Source: Pseudomonadota bacterium (GTDB taxonomy: Bacteria; Myxococcota_A; Polyangia; Polyangiales; Polyangiaceae). From it: a DNA stretch of 64,000 bases. This document shows, piece by piece, positions 1 through 9,071 of the stretch. The DNA lies in the NCBI GenBank assembly GCA_023431345.1, contig JAEYWK010000205.1:62001-126000 (forward strand). The letters are read 5' to 3'. The first letter of the stretch is position 1. Every line of letters starts with the position of its first letter. The notes beneath the pieces are model-generated. The model saw only the letters and a list, made by a program, of their open reading frames with translations, ran no database searches and had not been told where the DNA came from. The translations under genes and the position numbers were made by a program.

Positions 1-2
1 AC

Positions 3-1082
3 TATGCGGGCTGGTTGCCCCGGCTCGGCCTGATGCCGCCTCCGTCGCGCGATCGCCCGGGCCGACCGAGCTCGATGCTCGCGGCTCATCTCGTGTTCGG
101 CGCCTCGCTCGCGGTTCTACACCGCAAGCTTTGGTCCGCGCCCGAAGAGCTGCAGGGCAAAGTAGTCGTGGTCTGCGGCGGAACACGCGGGTTAGGGCGC
201 GCGCTGGCTCGACGGCTGCTGGACGTGGGCGCTCACGTGGCCATCTGTGGGCGCTCTCGGGAGTCCCTCGAGCACACCCGGAGCTGGCTGCAGAGCGGCG
301 GCGGCTCGGTCATCGCCCAAGTCTGCGATCTGCGGCTCGAAGATCAGACGCGCGCGTTCTTCGAGCGCGTCCGCCGTGAGCTCGGACCCATCGACGTGGT
401 CGTCGCCAACGCGGCGACCATCGACGTGGGGCCGGTCGAAGAGCTGACGCCCGACGACGTGGACGCCGTGATGACCGAGATCTTCGGCAGCGCGGTGCGC
501 GCGACGCTGACAGCGCTGCCCGAGATGCAGGCCCGCGGTCGCGGTAGCCTCGTCTTCATCAGCTCCATCGGTGGCAGGCTCGGGGTCCCGCACCTCGCCG
601 CGTACTCAGCCGCCAAGTTCGCAGAGGTCGGCTTCGCGGAGGCGCTGCGCGCGGAGGTCGCGCGCGACGGCGTGCACGTGCTGACGGTCGCGCCCGGGTT
701 GATGCGTACGGGCTCCCACCTGCGCGCGCGCTTTCACGGTGACGCGGAGCGCGAGCTGCTCTGGTTCGGCGCCTCCGCCATCATGCCGGGAGTTTCGATT
801 GACGCAGACCGCGCCGCGTCGCTGATCGTGCGCGCCATCGCGCAGCGCGAGCGCTTCCTGACGTTCACGCTGGCAGCGCGTCTAGGCCTGTGGCTCCACG
901 ACCGGTTCCCCAGCGCTTGGGCGGGGCTCGCCGCGCTCGGGGGGCGGCTCTTGCCGCGCGCGGCGAACGGCGCCAGCGCGTCGAGCCGCGAGGGGCAAGA
1001 GCTGGCCGAGAGCTCGAGCTCGCGGCTGGTGGGCCTGCTCGCCTCGGCTTCGCAGCCGCTCGCGGTCAAACACGGCCAATGA
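3..1082 (+). CDS. SDR-family oxidoreductase, 5' end cut by window, with possible DUF1440-like N-terminal piece
   Basis: Likely NAD(P)-dependent short-chain dehydrogenase. The Rossmann glycine motif reads CGGTRGLG instead of the usual TGxxxGxG. It is followed by VANAA in the NNAG position and a catalytic Ser...YSAAK set (SSIGG, then YSAAKFA). A long C-terminal tail after the SDR fold resembles membrane-associated SDRs. The frame is open back to the window edge. The first ~40 residues (GLMPP, then a hydrophobic AHLVFGASLAVL stretch ending in basic residues) resemble the C-terminal end of DUF1440/YagU membrane proteins, so the true gene may be a fusion starting upstream. Internal starts (TTG at 15, ATG at 75) would give a plain SDR. 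Substrate unknown. It converges on the next gene with a 14-bp gap. Confidence 0.8.
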   Translation, partial: YAGWLPRLGLMPPPSRDRPGRPSSMLAAHLVFGASLAVLHRKLWSAPEELQGKVVVVCGGTRGLGRALARRLLDVGAHVAICGRSRESLEHTRSWLQSGGGSVIAQVCDLRLEDQTRAFFERVRRELGPIDVVVANAATIDVGPVEELTPDDVDAVMTEIFGSAVRATLTALPEMQARGRGSLVFISSIGGRLGVPHLAAYSAAKFAEVGFAEALRAEVARDGVHVLTVAPGLMRTGSHLRARFHGDAERELLWFGASAIMPGVSIDADRAASLIVRAIAQRERFLTFTLAARLGLWLHDRFPSAWAGLAALGGRLLPRAANGASASSREGQELAESSSSRLVGLLASASQPLAVKHGQ

Positions 1083-1096
1083 CGCGAGCGGCGGAG

Positions 1097-2800
1097 CTAG
1101 CGGCGGTTGAGAATCTCGGCCAGCGCGCGGCCGTCTACTGGCTTCGTCAAGTAGGCGTCGAACCCCGCGCTCTGCGCGCGCGAACGGTCTGAGTCACCCC
1201 CGTAGCCGCTGACGGCGACGAGCAGCGGTCGCGGCGCCGCCGAGCGCCGAGCCCGCACGCGCTCGGCGAACTCGAAGCCGCTCACGCCCGGCAAGCCGAT
1301 GTCGGAGAATATGACCTGCGCTTGCCACTGATCCAGCACGGCGAGCGCTTCTTCCGCGTGGTGCGCCAGCTTGACTTGGTGTCCATAGGTGTCGATGAGC
1401 AGGCCCATCATCTCCGCGGCGTCACGGTTGTCCTCCACCACCAGCACGCGCTTGCCGATCGGTTGAACCGCGGATGGCGGGGGGGCGCTCTCGTCCGCGG
1501 CCGCCTCGATCAGCGGCAGCATCAGACGGAACGCGGCGCCCGTGCCTTCTCCGTCGCTTTGCGCCGAAGCATCTCCACCGTGGAGCCGCGCGACGCCGCG
1601 CGCGATGGACAGACCGAGGCCGAGCCCGCCCGAGCTGCGCGCCAGGGAGCGATCGGCCTGCGTGAAGGGCTCGAAGACGTTCGGAAGTAGCTCGCGCGAG
1701 ACGCCCGCGCCGTGATCTCGCACCTCGATGATGGCTTGCTCGGGCGCGGCGGCGTCGCGCAGCAGAAGCAAGAAGACGGCGGTGCCCCGGGACGAGAACT
1801 TGCGCGCGTTGTCGAGCAGGTTGCCGATGGCCTGGGCCAGGCGCGTCGCGTCGGCGAGCGCCCACAACGCTTCTCGCGGCAGCACGACCTCGAAGGCGAT
1901 GCCCGCCGCGGCGAAGCGATCGACGTGGTCAGCCGCGGTATGCTGGACCACGTCCACCAAATTGACGCGCTCCAGCTGCAGCAGCATCCGTCCTTGGGCG
2001 ACGCGAGCCACGTCGAGCAAGTCGTCGACCATGCGCTTCAGGTGGTCGACTTGGCGTTTGAGCACGCGATTGACGCGGCCGATGCGCTCGTCTTTGATGC
2101 CGCTCAGCTCCAGCAGGTCCGCAGCGGCGCGGATCGGCGCGAGCGGATTTCTGAGCTCATGCGCGAGCATGGCCAAGAATTCATCCTTGCGCTGGCTCAG
2201 CTCCACCAGCTTCCGCTCCGAGGCGCGGCGCTCCGTCAGCTCCCGAGCGGCCATGTCGTAGAGCTCCGCGCGTTCCAGGGCGAGCGCGCATTGCTCCGCC
2301 AACGTCTGCAGCACCGTCAGATCGCCGTCATCCAAGTGCAGCGCGGTGTACCAACCGAAAGCGAGAATCCCTGCCAAGCGTTGGCCGATGAACAGCGGAT
2401 AGGCCGTGATGGGGCCGCCGCGATCGAGCCCGCTGGCCTCAGCGAGCAAGGGGTAGCGAGCGTTGCGCTCTTGGAGCGTTCGCACGATCACCGCGCGTCG
2501 CTTCTCGGCGGCCTCGGCGAGCGGAAGGGCCGCGTCGATCGAGCTTTCGTCCCAGGCGGCTCCGGTAGCGGCCGCCGCGCTCTTGAAGCCGACGTGGCGC
2601 AGCTGCTGCCCGTCGTCGGAGCAGAGGGTGAGCGCGCCCACGTCGGCGTGCAGCAAGGGCAGCGCCTGCTCGATGATGACGCTCGCCAGCTGCTCGTGGG
2701 TGCGCGCTCTCGCCAGCGCCGAGGTCAGTCGCTGCAGTACGTCGAGCCATGCGGTGGCTTGCCCGAATGGCCCGCGCTGCGCGGGATGCTCTGCGCCCAT
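1097..2800 (-). CDS. Hybrid sensor histidine kinase (GAF-HisKA-HATPase-REC)
   Basis: Cytoplasmic two-component kinase with no membrane segment. An N-terminal GAF-type sensor (roughly residues 10-190) is followed by a HisKA dimerisation domain with the phospho-accepting His in FLAMLAHELRNPL. The HATPase domain has its N box (LLDNARKF) and GLGLGLSIA glycine box, and a C-terminal receiver carries the acceptor Asp in IFSDIGLPG. The ATG at 2800 gives 567 aa. A GTG at 2842 would add 14 residues of no clear domain. No response regulator lies next to it, so output probably goes through its own receiver to an unlinked partner. The GAF ligand is unknown. Confidence 0.9.
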   Translation of the reverse strand: MGAEHPAQRGPFGQATAWLDVLQRLTSALARARTHEQLASVIIEQALPLLHADVGALTLCSDDGQQLRHVGFKSAAAATGAAWDESSIDAALPLAEAAEKRRAVIVRTLQERNARYPLLAEASGLDRGGPITAYPLFIGQRLAGILAFGWYTALHLDDGDLTVLQTLAEQCALALERAELYDMAARELTERRASERKLVELSQRKDEFLAMLAHELRNPLAPIRAAADLLELSGIKDERIGRVNRVLKRQVDHLKRMVDDLLDVARVAQGRMLLQLERVNLVDVVQHTAADHVDRFAAAGIAFEVVLPREALWALADATRLAQAIGNLLDNARKFSSRGTAVFLLLLRDAAAPEQAIIEVRDHGAGVSRELLPNVFEPFTQADRSLARSSGGLGLGLSIARGVARLHGGDASAQSDGEGTGAAFRLMLPLIEAAADESAPPPSAVQPIGKRVLVVEDNRDAAEMMGLLIDTYGHQVKLAHHAEEALAVLDQWQAQVIFSDIGLPGVSGFEFAERVRARRSAAPRPLLVAVSGYGGDSDRSRAQSAGFDAYLTKPVDGRALAEILNRR

Positions 2801-2976
2801 TGCCTCAAAGACTAACACCAGACAGTGAGACGCGCTCAACACTCACGGGTGATGCGAAGTGAGGCAGTTTTGTACAAGTCTGCCTGGCGGGACGGCAACC
2901 GCGCTGAGTTTTGCGGGATTGGGGGCCGCGCGTTCGCCTAGGGTTTCGTGGCACGACGGGTTCACGGCTACCTAGC

Positions 2977-3216
2977 ATGCGCTCTCCAGACGAAACTTCA
3001 TCGGCCAACGCCCGGTACGACTCCACCGCCCGCGCCGAGCAAGGCGCACGTTGGCTGTGGTGGAGCGTGCTCGGCGGCGTGGTGGCTCTCATCCTTTTCG
3101 TCGTGATCGCCGCGGTCTTGCGCGGTCACGAAGGGGAGCGCAATCGCGGCCCCGCCGACGAAGCCGCGCCTGGCGCCGAGCCCAGCCGCGACATCGAGCG
3201 CAGCCGGAATCGCTGA
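2977..3216 (+). CDS. Small single-pass membrane protein, unknown function
   Basis: A 79-aa protein from an ATG at 2977. About 25 polar residues are followed by one strong transmembrane helix (WLWWSVLGGVVALILFVVIA) and then a charged, Pro/Ala/Glu/Arg-rich tail. No family was recognised. It lies between a divergent kinase gene and the catalase gene, ending 149 bp before the catalase start, so it could be cotranscribed with katE. An in-frame start at 2911 would add residues that look non-coding. The evidence is the clear helix and position; without homology the call stays moderate. Confidence 0.5.
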   Translation: MRSPDETSSANARYDSTARAEQGARWLWWSVLGGVVALILFVVIAAVLRGHEGERNRGPADEAAPGAEPSRDIERSRNR

Positions 3217-3365
3217 GCGTACACCGCCAGCGGCATTCTGGCTCAAGCGAGGCGGAAAGGCCGCGTCGCCCGCGAGGGACACGTCGCAAATGCGCGCTGG
3301 CCCAGGGGTTTCGAGGAGGCACGTCTTTTGCTCAGAGCGCGACCCGACTCGAACGAAAGCTTCGC

Positions 3366-5783
3366 ATGGCTCAAAAGAAGAAGATTCAACGCCCGTCGTC
3401 CACCAAAGCGCGCGGCGCGCGCACGAGCGCCAAAGCGACGGTCAGCGCTCCCGCGCGCCGCGAAATGCCCCCTGCGCCGGATGACGAGCTCGACCAGAAA
3501 GCGCAAGACATCCAGCAGCTGACGGCCGGGATGCCGTTCAATCCCAACAAGCCGAGCGAGTACGGCAAGGCCACCCAACGTCCGCCGGCGGCAGGAGCCA
3601 CCGCCAAGCCGCCGCACCCGCGGGCGACCGGCAGCACCGTCACCGAAGCGGTCGGCTCCAGCAAGCTAGGCAAGGGTCAACCCCAGCTCGGTTTCAATCC
3701 CGGCAACCTGCCGCTCGACCGCGTGCGCACCGACGCGAGCGAGCGAGTCTTGACCACCAACCTGGGTGTGCCGGTCGCCGACAACCAGCACTCGCTCAAG
3801 GCGGGCCTGCGCGGGCCGGCGCTGCTGGAAGACTTCATTCTCCGCGAGAAGATCACCCACTTCGACCACGAGCGTATCCCCGAGCGCATCGTGCACGCGC
3901 GAGGCTCGGCGGCGCACGGCTACTTCGAGTGTTACAAGCCGATGACTCAGGTCACGCGCGCGGCGCTCTTCTCTGAAGCCGGCAAGCGCACGCCCGTCTT
4001 CGTGCGCTTTTCGACCGTGATCGGCGAGCGAGGCTCGCCCGATACGCCGCGCGATGTGCGCGGGTTCGCGGTGAAGTTCTATACGGAAGAGGGAAACTGG
4101 GACCTGGTCGGCAACAACATCCCCGTCTTCTTCATTCAAGACGCGATGAAGTTCCCGGACTTGGTGCACGCGGCCAAGCCGGAGCCGCACTTCGCGATCC
4201 CGCAGGCTTCGTCGGCGCACGACACGTTTTGGGACTTCGTCTCGCTGATGCCCGAGTCGACCCACATGCTCATGTGGGCCATGTCCGACCGCACGCTGCC
4301 GCGCAGCTATCGCATGATGCAAGGCTTCGGCGTGCACACCTTCCGGCTCGTGAACGCGCAGGGCAAGTCCACCTTCGTCAAGTTCCACTGGAAGCCCGTG
4401 CTGGGCACGCACTCGCTCGACTGGGACGAGTCGGTCAAGATCATGGGTGCAGATCCGGACTTTCACCGCCGCGACCTCTGGGAAGCCATCGAAGCGGGCG
4501 CCTTCCCGGAGTGGGAGCTCGGTTTCCAGCTCTTCTCCGAGAAGCAGGCGGAGCGCTTCAGCTTCGACGTGCTCGACGCCACCAAGCTGATCCCGGAAGA
4601 GCTCGTGCCCGTCACGCCGGTGGGGCGGCTCGTCTTGAACCGCAACCCGGACAATTTCTTCGCGGAGACGGAGCAGGTGGCGTTCTGCGCCGCGCACGTG
4701 GTGCCCGGCATCGACTTCACGAACGATCCGCTGCTCGCGGGGCGCATCCACTCCTATCAAGACACCCAAATCTCGCGCTTGGGCGGGCCGAACTTCCACG
4801 AGATCCCGATCAACGCGCCGATCGCCCAGGTCCACAACAATCAGCGTGACGGCATGCACCGCCAGGCCATCCATCGCGGCGCGGTCGCCTACGAGCCGAA
4901 CTCTCTCGGCGGCGGTTGCCCGTTTCAGGCGGGCGCTGCCGGGTTCACCTCCTTTCGCGAGCCCGTTGCCGAGGACAAGGTGCGCGGAAAGCCTGAAAAG
5001 TTCGCTGAGCATTACGCGCAGGCCACGCTCTTCTACAATAGCCAGACCGCCATCGAGAAGGCGCACATCCTGCGCGGCTTCCGCTTCGAGCTGACCCGGG
5101 TGCGAGTGCCCGCGATCCGACAGCGCGTGGTGTCGATGCTGGCCAACGTCGACTTGGGGCTGGCCAAGGCGCTAGCCGCCGAGCTGGGCATGGAGCTGCC
5201 GAAGCCGATGCCTCGCGCGATCAAGAACCCGCCTGCGCCGGAGGTGAAGGTGTCACCGGCCCTTTCGCTGATGGCGCTGCCCGGTAACGGCAGCATCGCC
5301 ACGCGGCGAGTCGCGATCTTGGTGGCGGACGGCGTGGACGGCGAAGCCGCGCAAGCGCTGCACGAAGGTCTGGCGGAGCAGGGGGCGGTGCCGCGCTACG
5401 TCGGCATTCGTCTGGGCAGCGTGCAGACCGAAGCTGGCGACAGCTTGGAAGCGGAGGTGTCCCTCGAGACCATGCCGTCGGTGCTGTTCGACGCGGTCGC
5501 GGTGCCCGGCGGAAAGGACGCGAGCATCAGGCTCGGCAACGTCGGGCACGCGCTCGAGTTCATCAAGGACCAGTACCGTCACGCCAAGCCGATCCTGGCG
5601 CTCGGTGAGGCCGTCGCGCTCGTCGAAAGCGCAGGCGCGCCCGCCAAGCTGCCATCGGGGGAGCCCGACACGGGCATGATCCTGGCCGCGCACGGGCGAG
5701 CGGCGGAAGCCCTGCCCGCGTTCATCGATGCCATCGCCCGACATCGCCACCACGAGCGCGAGACCGATCCCCCGCTGCTTTGA
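3366..5783 (+). CDS. katE: Catalase HPII (large-subunit, DJ-1/PfpI-like C-terminal domain)
   Basis: Heme catalase that dismutates hydrogen peroxide to water and oxygen in the cytoplasm. It is about 805 aa, typical of the large-subunit clade (E. coli HPII is 753 aa). The first ~110 residues are a Lys/Arg- and Ala-rich extension. The active-site His is in RIVHARGSAAHGYFE (about residue 177), and the distal Asn is in LVGNN. The proximal heme Tyr is in RIHSYQDTQISRLGG. A C-terminal flavodoxin/PfpI-like domain occupies the last ~150 residues. The ATG at 3366 was chosen because the frame upstream overlaps another gene and has no catalase similarity. The ferritin-like gene follows 25 bp later, suggesting joint oxidative-stress and iron control. 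Confidence 0.97.
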   Translation: MAQKKKIQRPSSTKARGARTSAKATVSAPARREMPPAPDDELDQKAQDIQQLTAGMPFNPNKPSEYGKATQRPPAAGATAKPPHPRATGSTVTEAVGSSKLGKGQPQLGFNPGNLPLDRVRTDASERVLTTNLGVPVADNQHSLKAGLRGPALLEDFILREKITHFDHERIPERIVHARGSAAHGYFECYKPMTQVTRAALFSEAGKRTPVFVRFSTVIGERGSPDTPRDVRGFAVKFYTEEGNWDLVGNNIPVFFIQDAMKFPDLVHAAKPEPHFAIPQASSAHDTFWDFVSLMPESTHMLMWAMSDRTLPRSYRMMQGFGVHTFRLVNAQGKSTFVKFHWKPVLGTHSLDWDESVKIMGADPDFHRRDLWEAIEAGAFPEWELGFQLFSEKQAERFSFDVLDATKLIPEELVPVTPVGRLVLNRNPDNFFAETEQVAFCAAHVVPGIDFTNDPLLAGRIHSYQDTQISRLGGPNFHEIPINAPIAQVHNNQRDGMHRQAIHRGAVAYEPNSLGGGCPFQAGAAGFTSFREPVAEDKVRGKPEKFAEHYAQATLFYNSQTAIEKAHILRGFRFELTRVRVPAIRQRVVSMLANVDLGLAKALAAELGMELPKPMPRAIKNPPAPEVKVSPALSLMALPGNGSIATRRVAILVADGVDGEAAQALHEGLAEQGAVPRYVGIRLGSVQTEAGDSLEAEVSLETMPSVLFDAVAVPGGKDASIRLGNVGHALEFIKDQYRHAKPILALGEAVALVESAGAPAKLPSGEPDTGMILAAHGRAAEALPAFIDAIARHRHHERETDPPLL

Positions 5784-5808
5784 CAACGCCTGCCGCAAGG
5801 ACCTCAAC

Positions 5809-6423
5809 ATGAACACCGAACAGCTACAGGAGCTGGTGCTCCAGTCGCTCGAGCACGAGCTCGGCGGCGTGAAAATCTACGAGCAGGCGCTGGAGTGCGC
5901 CTCCAACCCCGATCTGCGCGAAGAGTGGGCCGAGTACCTCGAGCAAACGAAGACTCACGTCAGCGCCCTCGAGGGAGTTTGTCGCGCGCTCGGCGTCGAC
6001 GCCGCCCGCGAAACGCCGGGGCGTGCCATCGTGCGTAGCGTCGGCGCCGCGCTGGTGGAAGCGATGGCGATGGCGCTCCGCGCCGGCGACGCGACGAACG
6101 CGGAGATCGTCGCCTGCGAGTGCGTCGTGCTTGCCGAAACGAAGGATCACTCCAACTGGCACTTGCTCGGCGGCGTGGCGCGAAAGCTGCAGAGCGAAGG
6201 CGCCGCGGCGGCGGAGGCTCTACTGCAAGCCTACTCCCAAATCGAAGATCAAGAAGACGAGCACCTCTATCACACCAAAGGTTGGTGTCGCGAGCTGTGG
6301 GTCAGCTCCTTGGGCTTGCCCGCCGTCCTGCCCCCGCCGGAGGAGCGCCAAGACGTCAAGACCGCCATCGGCGCGGCGCGGGCCGAGCAGTTGGCAGAGC
6401 GCACGCGCGTCGCGGGGGGCTGA
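5809..6423 (+). CDS. Ferritin-like domain protein
   Basis: A 204-aa predicted four-helix bundle. Helix 1 has LEHELGGVKIYE, helix 2 has YLEQTKTHV (an ExxxxH spacing typical of di-metal bundles), helix 3 has ECVVLAETKDHSNW and helix 4 has EDEHLYHTKGW. The Glu/His pattern suggests a di-iron or di-manganese site, as in ferritin-like stress proteins, but the metal and reaction cannot be read from sequence. An AAGGA ribosome-binding site at 5797-5801 precedes the ATG at 5809. It is 25 bp downstream of katE, consistent with a peroxide/iron stress operon. Confidence 0.8.
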   Translation: MNTEQLQELVLQSLEHELGGVKIYEQALECASNPDLREEWAEYLEQTKTHVSALEGVCRALGVDAARETPGRAIVRSVGAALVEAMAMALRAGDATNAEIVACECVVLAETKDHSNWHLLGGVARKLQSEGAAAAEALLQAYSQIEDQEDEHLYHTKGWCRELWVSSLGLPAVLPPPEERQDVKTAIGAARAEQLAERTRVAGG

Positions 6424-6466
6424 GGTTCGGCCGCCAGCACCGGGATGCAAGGAGTGGAGCGCTGAC

Positions 6467-7753
6467 GTGAACACCCCTCACGTTACCAGTAGCGAGCCTG
6501 CGGCCGTGCGCGCCCGCGCCGCCGAGCTCGCCGAACGCTACCCGCGCTCCCGGGCGCTCTACTCGCGCGCGACGTCGCTCATGCCAGGCGGCTTTCACCT
6601 CTCGGGAAAGCCGCTCGTCGACGTCGACTCGACGCCGACCTATTTCGACTCCGGTAGCGGCAGCCGTATCCGCGACGTCGACGGGCACGAATACGTCGAC
6701 TACCTGATGGCTTTCGGGGCTCAGCTGCTCGGCTACGCCCGCCGGGAAGTCGACGAGGCCGCCGCCGCCCGCTCTCGCGCGGGGGGCCTCGTGTCTTTGA
6801 ATCACCCCCTGCACTTGGAGCTGCTCCAGGCCCTGCTGCCACGACTACCGGGCGCGGAGATGGGAGTGTTCTTCAAGACGGGATCGGAGGCGACGACTGC
6901 GGCTCTGCGCATCGCGCGCCAGTACACGGGGCGCCGCGCGGTGGCGCGCGCCGGCTACCACGGCTGGCATGACTGGTGTTTGCCGCTCGAGCGTTTCGTG
7001 CCGAGCGGTCTAGATGCGCAGGTGCTCGAGTTTCGCGCCAGCGACCCTGACAGCTTGTCACGGGCGCTGCGAGCGCAGCCGGAGCGCGTCGCGGCCGTGA
7101 TCGTGGCGCCAGAGATGGTGCTGCCCTTCGATGCGCCGACGTTCTTCGAGCTGCAGCGGATTAGCCAACAGCATGGCGCGCTCTTCATCGTAGACGAGGT
7201 GAAGACGGGCCTTCGCATCACGCCCGGCTCCGTGTGTCAGCGCATCGGTCTGGTGCCGGACTTGATCACGGTGAGCAAGGCGCTCGCCAACGGCTGGCCC
7301 CTCGCCATCTGCGGCGGGCGGCGCGCCATCCTGCAGGCGGCCGCCGGAATGCACTACTCCGCGACGTACCACGGTGAAACGGCGGCGATGGCCGCGTGCC
7401 TCGAGGCGCAGCGCATCTCGCAAGCGGAGGGCACGCTGCTTCACGTCGAGCGCCTCGGGCGAAGGCTGATCGACGGCCTCAACGACATCGTTGCCCGCGC
7501 CAAGGTGGCGGCGCTGGCTTACCCGGAGCCGCTGCCCGCGATGCCCTTCTTTCGCTTCACGGGCGACGACGCAGCCCGGAGTGAGCTGCTCACGAAGGTG
7601 TTTTATCGGGAGGTGCTGGCTCGCGGCGTGCTGCTCCACCCGCGTCACCTCTGGTTCATTTCCGGCGCTCACTCCGAGCGCGACATCGAGCAAACGCTGG
7701 TCAGCTGCGAAGCGGCGCTAGTCGCCAGCTTGCGCTTGCTCGAGGGCGGGTAG
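6467..7753 (+). CDS. Class III PLP-dependent aminotransferase (glutamate-1-semialdehyde aminomutase-like)
   Basis: A 428-aa fold-type I PLP enzyme. The N-terminal region has YSRATSLMPGG, as in glutamate-1-semialdehyde aminomutases. The cofactor-binding Asp is in IVDEVKTGLR, and the Schiff-base Lys is expected in TVSKALANGWPLA. The GTG at 6467 is preceded by AAGGAG at 6449-6454. The 43-bp gap after the ferritin-like gene suggests one operon with katE. The active-site context differs from true HemL (HemL has DEVMTGFR and a GGGLP context), so I do not call it hemL; the amino donor and acceptor are unknown. Its end overlaps the convergent GH1 gene by 36 bp. Confidence 0.88.
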   Translation: MNTPHVTSSEPAAVRARAAELAERYPRSRALYSRATSLMPGGFHLSGKPLVDVDSTPTYFDSGSGSRIRDVDGHEYVDYLMAFGAQLLGYARREVDEAAAARSRAGGLVSLNHPLHLELLQALLPRLPGAEMGVFFKTGSEATTAALRIARQYTGRRAVARAGYHGWHDWCLPLERFVPSGLDAQVLEFRASDPDSLSRALRAQPERVAAVIVAPEMVLPFDAPTFFELQRISQQHGALFIVDEVKTGLRITPGSVCQRIGLVPDLITVSKALANGWPLAICGGRRAILQAAAGMHYSATYHGETAAMAACLEAQRISQAEGTLLHVERLGRRLIDGLNDIVARAKVAALAYPEPLPAMPFFRFTGDDAARSELLTKVFYREVLARGVLLHPRHLWFISGAHSERDIEQTLVSCEAALVASLRLLEGG

Positions 7754-9040
7754 CCGCGGATCGCGCCGCTCTTCGTAGAGCAAGCGCTCGTCGGCCCGCC
7801 ACCAGCCTCCGTCGACGACTTGCGGCGAGCCTTGCGCGACCGCGCGCAGGAAGCCCGCGTACGGCGTCTCGACGAGCTGACCGTCTTCCACCTGGAAGGC
7901 CCCCGGCTCGTACGAGCAGGGGCCGCGCGTCACCAATCGGTCCCACCCGTAGGGGCCGAGCAGTGCCCACGCCGTGACGGCCTTGACGCGCGCGCCGATG
8001 CTGCGGGCGCGCTCGGCTTCGTGCCACAGGTAGGAAAACCAACGCGCCTGCTCGTCGGGGTGGCCCGCCAAATGAGCTTCTGTCAGGGCGACAGGTGTCC
8101 CGTAGCGCTCGAACGCCTGCGCCAGTAGCACGCCGGGGCCTACCAGCCCGCGCCGGCAAATCCTCACCGCTTCGACGTCGGCGTAGCGCTGCCGCCCGTT
8201 GCCGCCCACGACGTGAGCCGGGAACGCCTCGACGCGGCTGTCGAGGAAGCGCTCGCCCGTCACGTAGTAGTTGAAGCCGAGCACATCCGGAATGCAGGGG
8301 TGTTCGCGAAAAGCCGCGAGCTCGCGCGGCGTCGCCCCCGACTCCACCAAGTAGTCGTGGAGGGGATGGTGCCGGTCGACGCGGCCGTAGAGCAGATCGA
8401 GCCCCAAGAAGCGGCGCTCGTTCTCGAAGTCCGCTTGGTACAGCAAGTCTTTCGTGCTGCGCACGAAGCCCAGGTCTTCGGTGTGCACCAGACGCGCCGC
8501 TGGACGCCGCTCCCGGATCGCGCGCATCGCCAGCACCGTGCCCCACGCTTGGTTGAGCAGCGCGCGCACGAAGGCGCGGTTACTGCGCTGGTGCGGGTAC
8601 CAGTGCCCGTAGAGCCCGCTGAAGCGAGCCGTCGTGAGCGGCTCGTTGACGGGCGTGTAGGCCGCAACCCACGAAAACCGCTCCGCGACCGCGGCCGCGT
8701 AGCGTGCCAAGAGCTCCGGAAAGTGCGGGTCGAGCAGGTTCGTGTAGCGAGGTCCACTGCCGTGGTGAAGTAGCCCCGCGATCGGCTCCACGCAGGCGTC
8801 GCGGAGGAGCGCGAGGCGCGCTTCGGCCCAGCTCAAGTCGATAGCGTCGATCGAATCGGGAGCGGCGTGCTCCCACAGCACCGGGTAGCGCAAGGCCTTG
8901 ACACCGAGCGAGGCCAGTTGTTCGAGGTCACTCGCGCGCTGGCGATGACCGGAGAATTGGAGCTGATCGTGGTAGCAATCATCGACGCGGTTGACCGTGC
9001 ATTCGATGCCGCCCCAAAGCTCGAGCGGGAGCTGATTCAT
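7718..9040 (-). CDS. Glycoside hydrolase family 1-like protein
   Basis: A 440-aa TIM-barrel protein of the GH1 type found in polysaccharide loci, beginning LELWGGIECTVNRV. The acid/base Glu is present in TPVNEPLTT. The nucleophile region reads ALTEAHLAG rather than the classical TENG: the Glu is kept but its context is altered. Such proteins are often fused to, or next to, dTDP-4-dehydrorhamnose reductase-like proteins; here the barrel stands alone. The ATG at 9040 was preferred to a start at 9079 because homology-like sequence begins at MNQLPLELWGG. It follows the glycosyltransferase by 31 bp on the same strand, so they likely act together on a surface or storage glycan. Confidence 0.85.
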   Translation of the reverse strand: MNQLPLELWGGIECTVNRVDDCYHDQLQFSGHRQRASDLEQLASLGVKALRYPVLWEHAAPDSIDAIDLSWAEARLALLRDACVEPIAGLLHHGSGPRYTNLLDPHFPELLARYAAAVAERFSWVAAYTPVNEPLTTARFSGLYGHWYPHQRSNRAFVRALLNQAWGTVLAMRAIRERRPAARLVHTEDLGFVRSTKDLLYQADFENERRFLGLDLLYGRVDRHHPLHDYLVESGATPRELAAFREHPCIPDVLGFNYYVTGERFLDSRVEAFPAHVVGGNGRQRYADVEAVRICRRGLVGPGVLLAQAFERYGTPVALTEAHLAGHPDEQARWFSYLWHEAERARSIGARVKAVTAWALLGPYGWDRLVTRGPCSYEPGAFQVEDGQLVETPYAGFLRAVAQGSPQVVDGGWWRADERLLYEERRDPRLPALEQAQAGD

Positions 9041-9071
9041 GGCTTGCTTTCGGAACGGGGGCGCGCCGCCT

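Noticed and set aside
3666..5066. 466-codon frame opposite katE
   Set aside because: Mirror of the catalase reading frame, with no motif.
6467..7753. Naming the aminotransferase hemL
   Set aside because: PLP-site context (DEVKTGLR, SKALANGWP) differs from HemL.
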